Shown here: piece after piece, positions 24,109 to 35,602 of the stretch
How the letters are laid out: each line of letters starts with the position of its first letter
Numbering within the stretch: the first letter of the stretch is position 1
Origin: Urophycis tenuis
Taxonomy: Eukaryota; Chordata; Actinopteri; Gadiformes; Phycidae
Assembly: GCA_036785325.1 (NCBI GenBank)
Contig: JAXIVH010000024.1
Span: forward strand, 4,881,698 to 4,945,697
DNA: 64,000 nucleotides
Direction of reading: 5' to 3'
The notes under the pieces: generated by a model
Databases searched by the model: none
The model's input: only the letters and a program-made list of their open reading frames with translations
Told to the model about the DNA's origin: nothing
Made by a program: the position numbers and the translations under genes

Positions 24109-27100
24109 CTGGAAATGCTGGAAGGTTCTGCGGCGCTCCGCGCATCTCTCAGAGAAGCTCTGCAGCGTTTTGAAGAACTGGACCAGCTCGCATCTATCTG
24201 CAGCTCTGAAACAGGATTAGTTAGTTATAATGTAGACCACTACCACAGTGTTATCTAGCATTTTACAGTGTTATAGCACACACTACCACACTGTGGTATA
24301 CAGTATTTTAGTGTTGTGCAGTATTATACATTGTTATTGTACACATTACCACACAGTATAATACAGTGTTAGTGTTATACAATATTATACAGTAGAATAC
24401 ATTCTCATAGCATATTGTGGAAAAATTTAAATAGCGTGCCACTAAAGAAGAATAAAAACTCCAGGATGATACTGTAGGGGGCAGTGTGTGCATCAGCACC
24501 ATGCAGCTCACACACCTCAGCTGGTAAAACAAACCGCTGGAGAAACACTGCAACAGCGTGTACTACAACTGGAATATTTGTCTTCTTTATTATTAAGGAT
24601 ACAAACAGACAGGTAGTGACAGACATACAGACAGACTGGAAGTGACAGAGAGACGGTGAGACAGAAACCCAGGGAGAGAGAGAGGCTGTGTGTAATAGTT
24701 TCCATATTGTGGGCCCCAGGGTTAAGTTTCCATAGAGAGCAGATGGAAACATGGCAGGACTCCAACACTGGAGCATAACCAGTAGTACACACAGGGATAG
24801 AGCGAGCTATAGACAGCTAGACCAGCGAGCAAGAGAGCGCCTGGCTACAGATACAGAACTACTTAGGTATGAAGAGAAGCCGAGGCCAGGTAAAATAGTA
24901 CAAAAGTTACAATAAGCCATGTTTCCACCGCACAAACCTTCCCCAGCACTAGAAAGCTTTGGAGGAAATAAAGAGGTTTGCAGCTAGAAAATGCTGCATA
25001 TTTATGTCACAACTTTTGTCCTAACTTCTCTCTGTTTATTGTGTTTATTTGTTATGTGCCTGATGTAAAAAGACAGAAATCCACCTAATCTTTGCGGTTC
25101 TTTAGAACGTGGTGGAAATACAGACAACAGATGGAAGGAACCTTTTCATTCCTTAAAAGTAGTTCCTGGAACTGAAAGTTCTGTGTAATTCAGGTGGAAA
25201 GGCTGCTATAGGTCATAAAGGAGCACGTTGGGGTTAGATAGTATAGAGACAGGTCATTAGGGAGCATGTTGGGGTTAGACAGTACAGAAGCGTTTTATTA
25301 TTCCTTGTGCCATCAGCCCAGCCGAAGAAGAGTGGTGAGGTGGATTGCTGGATCAGTGTCGGAATACCTCACCCTCTCTCTGCAGTGCCAACCAATGTGA
25401 GGAAGAGAGCATAGATCCAAACAGACACATAGTGTTACCAGTGTTGTTGCTCAGTGCTCAGTGTCACCAGCTCAGTGCTCATTGTTACCAGCTCAGTGCT
25501 CAGTGTTACCAGCTCAGTGCTTAGTGTTACCAGCTCAGTGCTCATTGTTACCAGCTCAGTGCTCATTGTTACCAGCTCAGTGCTCATTGTTACCTGGACC
25601 CGAAGCTGTTGAATTGCAGGTCATCGGTTTCCAGCACGACGTCCATCCCAGTGATCTTGTTCTAAACCAAAACCACAAGAGAGAACCACTTAGAGCTACC
25701 GGTCCAACCTTCCCCTTTAAACTGGTCATTCAAACATACAGTGGGCCTGCATTACTCCGGTACCCTCTAGCAGGTCCTCTGCTTTTATAACCCCAGGCTC
25801 CTTGTCTGGACTCTGACAGGCCTGGTTCTGCTCCCAACTCTCTGGCTCTTCTCCTAACACTCTGGTTCTACTCCTAACACTCTGGTTCCGATTCTGCTCC
25901 TAACTCTCTGGTTCTACTCCTAACTCTCTGGTTCTACTCCTAACACTCTGGTTCTACTTCAACTCTGGTTCTACTCCTAACACTCTGGTTCTGGTTCTGC
26001 TCCTAACTCTCTGGTACTAATGCCCTGGTTCTGCTCATAACTTTCTTGTACTAATGCTCTGGTTCTGCCCATCACTCTTTGGCTATTCTCCTAACTGAAC
26101 ACTTTGCTGACTCCACTGTAATCAGGGCTCTGGCAGCATGTAGGGTCTACACACTTTATTTGCAACTCCACTGCCCTCTAGAGTACGCTGTTATCATTAC
26201 ACACAGCGCTATTCCAAGACAAACTTGCATTATTTCAAACAACCGCTTGTGATGTGGAAAACCTCTGTTCTTCTACTGAGCCACAGCGTTCCAATCCGTT
26301 CTTTGTGACAAACCCTTCCACATTCAAGTTCAAATGAATGACACTTCTTCTTGAGGAAGATCGGAACCACAATAGTTACCTGAGCCTCCATGAGCTGGAA
26401 GTTCACCCGAAATGCCAGGTCCAGGCAGCTGCCTGCCAGAGAGTACTGCTGCACCACCTGGCTATCACCTGACACAACACAACATGACTGCAGCAGCTTC
26501 CCTTGCCACACGCCACCAAGACGGCTTTACTGGGCGCCTCCCCCTTCATAACCCCCAATAACACAGTTAAAAGTAAAGTGCTGATTGCTGCTGTTCATCA
26601 CTTTAACATAGCGTCTGATAACATGATACTGTACATTAAGATATCATCTGAACCAGTAAGTGTATACCAGACATGGTCAGTAAAAACTGCATCTTTACTC
26701 ACCCTGGTGGAAGGTTTTGACAGAGCAGCTGGTCAGACTGATGCCGTTCATCTGAGTCTGTCTCTTCACATCTTCCTCCAGCTCCTCCATTTCTGCCCTC
26801 AACTTCCACATCGCCTCCTCTGCTCCCAGCTTCCCATTCAGAGACAACCTGCCGCATCAGTCACCATGGTTATCACTCAGACAACCTGGGGTATCAGTCA
26901 CCATGGTTATCACTCAGACAACCTGGGGTATCAGTCACCATGGTTACTACTCAGACAATCTGGGGTATCAGTCATTATGATTATCACTCAGGCAACCTGG
27001 GGTATCAGTCACCATGGTTATCACTCAGACAACCTGGGGTATCATTCATCATGGTTATCACTCAGACAACCTGGGGTATCAGTCACCATGGATATCACTC

Positions 27101-28334
27101 AGACAACCTGGGGTATCAGTCACCATGGTTATCACTCAGACAACCTGGGGTATCAGTCACCATGGTTATCACTCAGAAAACCTGGGGTATCAGTCACCAT
27201 GGTTACTACTCAGACAACCTGGGGTATCATTCATCATGGTTATCACGCAGACAACCTGGGGTATCATTCTTCATGGTTATCACTCAGACAACCCGGGGTA
27301 TCAGTCATCATGGGTACTACTCAGAGAAAACATGTAGCATCAGTCAACCTGTGGCCATTTGCACCTGTAAAAGAATGGAATCATCTCTTCCCTCGTCAAT
27401 GAGGGAACCTGCATGATGTGGTTTCACAAAAGGATTTTCAAATGACGTTCTTTTTGCACTTTCAATAATCAATACTTTTTGCACTAACTTTCACAGGTAC
27501 TTATGCTTACTCATGCTGCTATCCCTACCTCATAATAGTAGACTCTGATATTGCATATTTATTTTTATTGTCTTTTTATCTTATCTGTAGAAATGTTTAC
27601 TTTTAGTATTAGGAATGTCTTGTCCTGCTTGTTGTGCATGTGCACTTTATGTTTCACCGTAGGAGGGTGAGAAACGCCCTCTCGATTCCTTTGTATGTTT
27701 TGCCATGTGAAGGAATTGACAATAAAGCTACTTTGACTTTTGAAATTGGACATGGGGGAATCGGAGTCACCCTTTTTTTTTTTTTTTTATATATTAAAGC
27801 TAGCAGTATCCACACTGTCTGTCATTGTTCATACCTAAAGGATGGTGTAGCAGTGCAGTGGGGCAAGTAAATCAGAGGTGGCGCTGCGCCACTGATGCAC
27901 ATAGCGTCAACACTGCTTATGTTAGCGTATAGCGTCTATGGAGATAACCATCTGATAAAACCTTATAGTATAGGACTTTGTGACATCAGATCAAAATGGC
28001 CACCTCCATTTCGAATGTATAGAAGCATAGGAATGGTAATGGTGTTTTGGTCATTGTTTAGTAATTAATCTTGGTATAACCCTTACAGTGCGTTTTTCAT
28101 GCGTTCTTTAAATTGCAGGGGCTTGATGCTCTCTCTCCTCGTTACATCCTCATAAGAATGGAGGCCGCGCAAGGTGGCTATTTCGGCCTGTAGCGCCTGG
28201 ACCCGGGCCTCCAGCCTCCCGGCCTCCCGACGTCCGGCCTGCAGCGCCTGGTCCTGGTCCTGGTCCTGGGCCTGCTCCTGGGCCTGCTCCGCGCTGCTCG
28301 ACATGCCTTCACCGCCTGGAACCACACGCTTCAT
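24109..28334 (-). CDS. cenpp: Centromere protein P, N-terminal and central exons
   Basis: CENP-P is a CCAN kinetochore subunit (CENP-O/P/Q/R/U group). Five minus-strand exons join in frame: 28334-28087, 26848-26703, 26468-26380, 25661-25594, 24205-24109, totalling 216 residues. Exon 1 has a Gln/Asp-rich run and the coiled-coil stretch RVQALQAEIATLRG, nearly identical to human CENP-P. Exon 2 continues the coiled coil (LRAEMEELEEDVKRQ). Exons 3-5 carry RVNFQLMEAQ, NKITGMDVVLETDD and FFKTLQSF...RRRTFQHFQ, matching the start of the CENP-P domain. About 90 C-terminal residues known in human are not found between 24109 and ogn. Start at 28334 is the first ATG; a second ATG 10 codons later is also plausible. 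It is head-to-head with nol8, as in human. Either the remaining exons are too diverged to see, or the gene is 3'-truncated. Confidence 0.85.
25441..25593 (-). repeat. 21-bp tandem repeat beginning at the cenpp exon 4 donor
   Basis: On the minus strand the intron after exon 4 begins directly with GTAACAATGAGCACTGAGCT and repeats about 7 times. Each unit carries CTG|GTAACA, a donor-like string, starting at intron position +1. Confidence 0.85.
25805..26090. repeat. About 19-bp degenerate tandem repeat in a cenpp intron
   Basis: Repeated CTCTGGTTCTACTCCTAACA with many point variants and length changes. Confidence 0.85.
26849..27335 (-). repeat. 37-bp minisatellite copied from the cenpp exon 2 splice acceptor, about 13 copies
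   Basis: It abuts the 5' edge of cenpp exon 2 (26848). On the minus strand each unit reads CTGATACCCCAG|GTTGTCTGAG, while the true junction reads CTGATGCGGCAG|GTTGTCTCTG, so the unit includes the acceptor AG and about a dozen exon bases. Long plus-strand open frames across it are artefacts. Confidence 0.92.
27770..27795. repeat. Poly(T) tract
   Basis: A run of about 17 T within cenpp intron 1, possibly the poly(A) tail of a minus-strand retroelement. Confidence 0.6.
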
Positions 28335-29311
28335 GCTCAACGGTGGCTAGCTGTCAAAAGACTCTTTTCGGTAATTATGCTGTCCACTTGACGTAGCATC
28401 TTTCAGGCTGTTTCAGCTGTAATAATACTAAAGCGTGTTGTCTATCAGTGTGTTGTAAGATGAAGAATAGAAGTAAAAACTCACGTGTTACCGTTGGTTC
28501 AGCTGAGGTGCAAAACAAAACAAGTTTAGTTTTCGCGCTGTCTGGAATGTACCACTTTTCACGTTACGGGAGGAGGTCACTTTAATGTACAAATGAAATA
28601 AATGAAAGAATGGCCTTTGTATTGAGTATTGAGTAAGTAAACAGGCATTATATTTTTGATTTATTACACTTAAACTAAGTTATTTTAAGTTAATAAACAA
28701 ATATTGTCAACTTTATAAATCTATAGAACCCCCCAAAAGATGGGAAAGCTCATGTGCGCCACTGTTTTGACAACAGGAATATTCAGTTACCTACTGTAAC
28801 TAAAGTATAAAAATATAACCCAGAATAACCTATTGTTGTCTTATTCATCCTTTTCAACTTTTATATATGGTTATCTGGTCCTAATACATCGATATTATTT
28901 GCTGTGTAGAGAACAAGACATAACAGCGTCTGCCGTTTACACTGAAAGCGGAACCTAATCACACGGAACTATTGTTCACAGGTATTAGATATTCAGGGTG
29001 GAGATATCAGTAGCGCTCATGTGTACATGTGAGTAAATGCCGCTTCACACTAATCTTATGTAGTTTGACCAACATTACTCGACTACATGTAAAATCTTTA
29101 CTTTATGTGTATCCGGATGCTGACGTCCCATAGCATGTATACTAATGCATGTTACACAGACTTTACTTTATTTACATTATTTACATTCTTTACATTATTC
29201 TAGTCTTTTCAGCCAGCCAGTTACATACGATATTAAATTAATGTTTATGTAATGTAATGTAAAGTAATACTTTACGGTATCATGTGTGTATGTGTGTGTG
29301 TGTGGTGAAGC
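28335..29311. promoter_or_regulatory. Bidirectional promoter interval between cenpp and nol8
   Basis: The start codons of cenpp (minus) and nol8 (plus) diverge across 977 bp. The arrangement is conserved with human CENPP/NOL8. The interval is A/T-rich on the nol8 side and more GC-rich by the cenpp start. No TATA box is obvious. Confidence 0.55.
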
Positions 29312-32300
29312 ATGAAGCGTCTTTATATCGGGGGACTCAGCCACACCATTACGCAGAAAGACCTGCGGGACCGCTTCGGGAAGTTTGGCACCGTGGAGGA
29401 CGTAGAGCTGCGAACCAGGAGAGATGATGACGGTGATAATCAGAGACACACAGTATCTGAGAAATGTGTATCAAGTACAATATCATGACCATCGATATTA
29501 CTCCCAAGTCACAACGGGTGGTGGTGGGTGTGTTTTCTGTCGTCATAGGAGTACCTTACAAGACGTTTGGCTACATCAATATCAGCATTTCGGACAACGA
29601 TTTCAAGAAATGTAAGTAGCCCTGACAACAGTCTCAGAGTGCTGTTGCTGCAGTAACAAGGCAGATTGTTTTTAGCATTCTGGTGGTCGTGGTAGCAGTG
29701 AGACATGTGTTCTGTTTGTTACAGGTATGACGGTTCTGAACAAGTCCAAATGGAAGGGAGGAACGCTGCAGATCGAACCTGCTAAGGAGAGCTTCCTGCA
29801 GAGGTAAACCTCTAGGACTATCACTCCCAGGACTATAACCCCCTTACCATAACCCAAACTCTCCACCCCCATAATCATCTTACCCTGACTCTTTAAGCTT
29901 AACCTTCCAACACCCTTACCCTAACTCTCTATCCCAAACCTTTTATCCACCTAATCATAGCTTTTTAACCTTTACTCTCCAACAAACTAATCCTGTAGAA
30001 GAAGAAGAAGAATTACTCATTTGATCCCGTGAGGGAAATTTGGTCTTCTGCATTTAACCCAATCGTGAATTAGCACACAGCACACAATCAGCACACAGTG
30101 AGGTGAAGCACACACTTAAACCCGATGCAGTGAGCTGCCTGCAACAGCGGCGCTCGGGGAGCAGTGAGGGGTTAGGTGCCTTGCTCAAGGGCACTTCAGC
30201 CGTTTGCACTGGTTGGGGTTCGAACCGGCCACCCTCCGGTTACAAATCCGAAGCCCTAACCAGTAGGCCGCGGCTGCTTACCATAACTAATGTACCATAA
30301 CTAACTCTAACTAATACTGTATGTAACTAGTACTGTATGTCACTAATACTGTAACCATAACTCTCTAAGCTCAACCTTAACTATCTATCCCTCGAACATT
30401 TACTCTAACTCTGGCTCTCTAGCCACAACTCTCTGATCCAAACGCTCTAACATGAACTCTCGAATCCTAACTCTCGAACCTTAACTCGAACCTTAACTAT
30501 CTAACCATAACTGTCTAACACTCTATCCCTTTTCTCCAGACTAGACCAGGAGCGTCAGGCCCTGACCAAGGACAGCCCCTCTGCCCCCCTCCAGGACCCC
30601 AAGGCCAAGCTCCTGGACTCCCTTAGGAGCGCTGGAGTGGAGAACTTCCACATGAAGGCTGCTGTACCCGGGACTGAGGTCCCTGGACATAAGGTCTGTT
30701 TCTATTGGTCCCTGGACATAAGGTCTGTTTCTATTGGTCCCTGGACATAAGGTCTGTTTCTATTGGTCCCTGGGCACAATGTCTGTTTCTATTGGTCCCT
30801 GGGCACAATGTCTGTTTCTATTGGTCCCTGGGCACAATGTCTGTTTCTATTGGTTCGTAGACATTAGATCTGTTTGCATTGGTTCGTGGACTTTTTGTCT
30901 GTTTCTATTGGTTTGTGGACATCCTGTCTCTGTAATGCAATCCAGTGGAAGGTGTAGCCAGCCTAGCTGTACCCATGTGTGGTGATGACAAGAACAAAGA
31001 GCTTTCTGTAAACACAGGAAATATGTCCAGTATAATAATAGTTGTCCCAAAAGTATCCCAGAATGCATTTGGATTTAAATTTCCACATGATATTCATGCA
31101 TGTTGATTGTGACTTCCTGTGTTATGGTTGGTCTGTTATCAGGAGTGGGTGGTGAGTAAGTTTGGTCGAGTACTTCCTGTCCTGAACCTGAGATGTGGAA
31201 GAGGCAGTAAGACCAGGAGCATGAAGTACGACCCGTCCAAACACAGCCACAACATCAAGAAACTGGAGCTCGACCCTTTTACCACCAGCGTGGCCCAGCT
31301 CACCTGGGAGCTCCAGGGAGGGGACGATGACATCAGCAAGAAGAGGAGGGGGGAGTTCCCCCCGACCCAACCGTGGAGGCCAAAGAGAATGAAGACAGCG
31401 CCTTCCCCAACCAGGTACTAGAGCCCACTGCTCCTAGTGGCCTTACCCTGTTGTCTTCTCCTTGACTCCTCTCCCTGTGTCCTATCTGCTCTCCTAATAT
31501 CCTATTCTACTCTCCTCTCCTAACATCCTCTCCTCTTGGTTTCTCCTTTCCTAGTTTCCTCTCCTTGGGTGCTCTCCGTGTGTCCTCTCCTAATTATGAA
31601 CACAGTGGTTGTTGTGTGTGTTGGTACAGTGCTGGGGGTGAACAGATTAATGGTCTGGCTGGTGGTTACATGGCTGAGGCGGAGGTCCAAAGCATGTCCC
31701 AGGGTGCACTGGGGCTCCCAGTAGAGGAGGATATCATGGAAGTGGTTAGAGAAGACTTCCTGGTGCGGTCTAGAAAGTTCCATAAAGGTAACCATATAGC
31801 TTGCTACTTTACATGTTTTTTTTTAGAGTTGGACTTACTGCTGGAAATGTTGAAAAGACAGAAAATGTACTTGACCTTGAAGTAACTTGTCCTCCCATAA
31901 TCCCACGGCATTACAAACAAACTAACAGAGGTGTTTGTACAGGTGGGGGGAAGGAGGAGGACTATGACTCTGCGGACACGGACGAACTGCTGGCCTCCAA
32001 CAAGCCTCCGCCTTCTGCTCTCAGAGAGCATGCTGGGAAACAGAGTCTCCAGGCCTCTTCTGGGAGAGACAAGAAGAGGAGCGCTCTTCCTTTGTTCCAA
32101 ACGTCCTCCTCTGCTGAAGATGAGGAAGATGATGATGATGACACTGACGACTTCAAACAATCAGACCCTAAAGTAGACATTAGGCAACAATCACAGACAA
32201 CACTCTCCAGATTAAAACCTTCTGTGGTGGATAGCGATGATAAAGTTGGAGAGGTAGAGTCAGATCATGATGAAGAGGCAGATGGTGATAAAGAGGGAGA

Positions 32301-35300
32301 GGTAGAGTCAGATCACGATGAAGAGGGAGATGTAGAGTCAGATCATGATGAAGAGGTAGAGTCAGATCACGATGAAGAGGGAGATGTAGAGTCAGATCAC
32401 GATGAAGAGGGAGATGTAGAGTCAGATAGTGATGAAGATTTAGACTATGATGCCATATTCTCAAACTGCACCAAACTGGAGATCTCCCTGGCTGACCTGC
32501 AGCGCCTAGCCAAAGATGCTGATACTACAACTCCCAGCATGCCCCAGCCCCCTGAAGGCCAAGCAGCAGTAGGAGGCCCAGCAGCAGGAGTGCCGTCTCC
32601 TGGTCCTAAGAAGGGAACAACTCCCGAGGAGATCCTGGCCAGCCTCCTGAAGGAGGACGGCTATGAGGAGGAGAAGAGCAAAAGGAAGAAGAGAAGCAGG
32701 GCCGTGTCTCAGCTCCCGGCCTTCCAGGGGACTGGCTGCCTCCTGGGGCACGAGGGCAGCGGCCCTCAGAGTGTGGCGGTAGAACCAGAACCCCAGGAGG
32801 AGCAGGAGGCTCCTCCTGCCTCCACTCAGAAGAACAAAGGTTGGAAAGACTCTGTGACCAAAGACAACAACAACTCTTCCTCCAGCAAGGAAGAGGGGGA
32901 TGCTGAGGAGCAGGGTGGGGGATTGGTGGTGGCAGAACAGCTCAGTCAGGAGCCTTCATCAGGCAGCAGCGAGGAAGAAGAGGAGGAGGAGGAGGAGGAG
33001 GTGGGTGGGGTGACGGAGATGGCAGACCTCCCAGCCCTTGGTCAGAAGCCTTCGTCAGACAGCAGCGAGGAAGAAGAAGAAGAAGAGGATGAGGAGGAGG
33101 AAGAAGAGGAGGTGAGTGGGGTGACGAAGACTATAGACCTCCCAGCCCTCGGTCAGGAGCCTTCATCCGGCAGCAGCGAGGAGGAGGAGGAGGAGGTGGT
33201 GGAGGTGGAGGTGGGTGGGGTGACGAAGACTATAGACCTCCCAGCCCTCGGTCAGGAGCCTTCATCAGACAGCAGCGAGGAAGAAGAAGAGGATGAGGAG
33301 GAGGAAGAGGAGGAGGAGGTGGGTGGGGTGACGAAGACTATAGACCTCCCAGCCCTCGGTCAGGAGCCTTCATCAGACAGCAGCGAGGAAGAGGAAGAAG
33401 ATGATGAAGAGGAGGGGCAGAAGGTGACAAGAGGTCCAGCCAGAACCCTGGACCCAGAGCGCCAGCGGCTGGACAACAAGAGGAGGCTGCAGGCTGTGGT
33501 CCAGAGACACCAGGAGACCCAGAACCAGAGGAGCCTGATCCAGGGAGCCCTCGCCAGCCTGGTGGGTCACATCCTCATAAGAATCATATCATTACCATTA
33601 TAACTATAATATTACATTGTGTGTGTAAGTGTGTGTGGTACTTCATGGGTTTCTGAGTCGTACATGATATGGAATGTTCCAGGACTCATCTGCTGCAACT
33701 CCAGGTCAACACATTGTCTTCGGCTCTGATGAAGAGGAGGAGCCTGAAAATGCAGCAGCACCAGCCAACAGCAAGGCACCTCTGAGAGAGAAGGTGAGCT
33801 ACAGCCAGGGTACAGGGCACAGGCAACTGTGGGGGTCTTCTCAGCATTCTCTTTATCAAAAGTCACCACTGTGTGTGTGTGTGTGTCTGTCTGTGTCTGT
33901 GTCTGTGTCCGTGTCTGTGTCCGTGTCCATGTCCGTATCCCCAGGACCAGAAGGTGTCAGGCTCCAAGCTGTTTGACGAAGAGGAGGATGAGGAAGAGGG
34001 AGACGGCGACAGGTTTCTCATCAAACCTCAGTTTGAAGGCCGAGCAGGTCGCAAGGTGAGTGCTGTTATCGGCACCACATAAACCCCAGACACGCCCACA
34101 ACTAGGGTTGGGTATCGTTTGGATTTTATCCGATACCGGTGCCTACTCGGTACTTTTTAAATGGTTCCGGTGCTAAAACGGTTCTCGAACCGGTGCTTAA
34201 AAAAACGAAACCGCGCACACTTTGTCCAAAAACAATACCCTTTTATTTCCAGGGCCAAATTACACACATTTTATATAAAATAAAGCAATAGCCGGACTCC
34301 CAGGCTGGGAGTCCGGCTGCTTTACGTCACATCAAATAAAACAATATTGTATCAAATATAAGTACTGAAATGAACAGTGCAACACCTTAAAGCACTTCAG
34401 CTGCAGCAGCCGGACTCCCAGGCTGTGAGTCCGGCTGCTGCTGCTGAAGTGCTTGCTGCATCCTGCAAGTTATCGAACACGGTGCATTGCTCGGCTTTTA
34501 AATAAACACCGTGAGTCGTTAGGTGTTTACTTAAATTTGAGGTGTTACCTCCTTTGCACGATATCGCTTTATTGCACCTGTTGCATGTTGCAGAGTCGGA
34601 ATCCTTGGATGTGAAATGTAGCCAAACCTTCGATCTTTTTGCCTTCGGCATCTTCTTCAATGATCCTCTCACTGCTATCAGTTCTGATGATCTGATCAAC
34701 AATTGTGCAGCGTAGCGGCACTGACGTCACGCAGGTTGATGCCACCCGCAGCCCCATGGGGTGTTAAAAAAAGTCAGGAACCGAAATGACGCACCGAAAT
34801 TTGCATTCTTATTCGGTCTTGTTACAACCGTTTATGTCGGAACCGGTGCCCTACTGGAACCGAGTTTCGGTGCTCAACCCTACCCACAACCCCCCGGGCA
34901 CGCCCACAACCCCCGGGCACGCCCACAACCCCCCGGGCACGCCCACAACCCCCGGGCACGCCCACAACCCCCAGACATGCCCACAACCCCCAGACATGCC
35001 CACAACCCCCCGGGCACGCCAACAACCCCCAGACACGCCCACAAACACACCAACCACGCCTACCGACGCCCAGATCGCATCCTCGTTGAAGATCAAGTGT
35101 CTTATTAAAGTGTGTGTGTGTGTGTGTGTAGCTGATGGCGATCCAGGCAGGGTTCGGGATAGACGAGCGGTTCCGGATGGATTCGCGCTTTGCAGAGAGT
35201 GATGAAGAGGAGGAAGAGGAGGAGCGCGGGGCAGCTGGCGAGGGTAAAGAAAAGCGGCAGTGTGTGGAATCAACAGAATAATCCCTCTTCTCCATACCCA

Positions 35301-35547
35301 TGATGACGGTGGCCTTTGTATTAGTGTTTATTATACCGTCGATCAGTGTGTTTGTGTGTGTGTGTGTCTGTTTGTGTGTGTGCTCAGTGATGAAGAGTGG
35401 TGGTGAGGAAGAGGAGGGTCTCGAGGAGGAGAAGAAGATGAACCTGTCCATCCTGCAGAGTGTTCTGAACAACAACCCACAACTGCACACCAAGCCAAAG
35501 ACCAGCAGCAAGACCCACACCTTCAGGTACACACACACACACACACA

Positions 35548-35602
<55 letters not shown>

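Noticed and set aside
23876..24258. Plus-strand frames with amphipathic LREALQRFEELDQL
   Set aside because: They are antisense to cenpp exon 5, whose minus-strand reading matches CENP-P.
26503..27402. 299-residue open frame with GYHSDNLGYQSPW repeats
   Set aside because: It is the 37-bp acceptor-derived minisatellite in the cenpp intron, read in the antisense direction; several frames are open at once.
34786..35202. 138-residue frame rich in PTTPGHAHNPP
   Set aside because: 20-bp repeat beside the hAT element, followed by the nol8 exon 10 acceptor region in the wrong frame.
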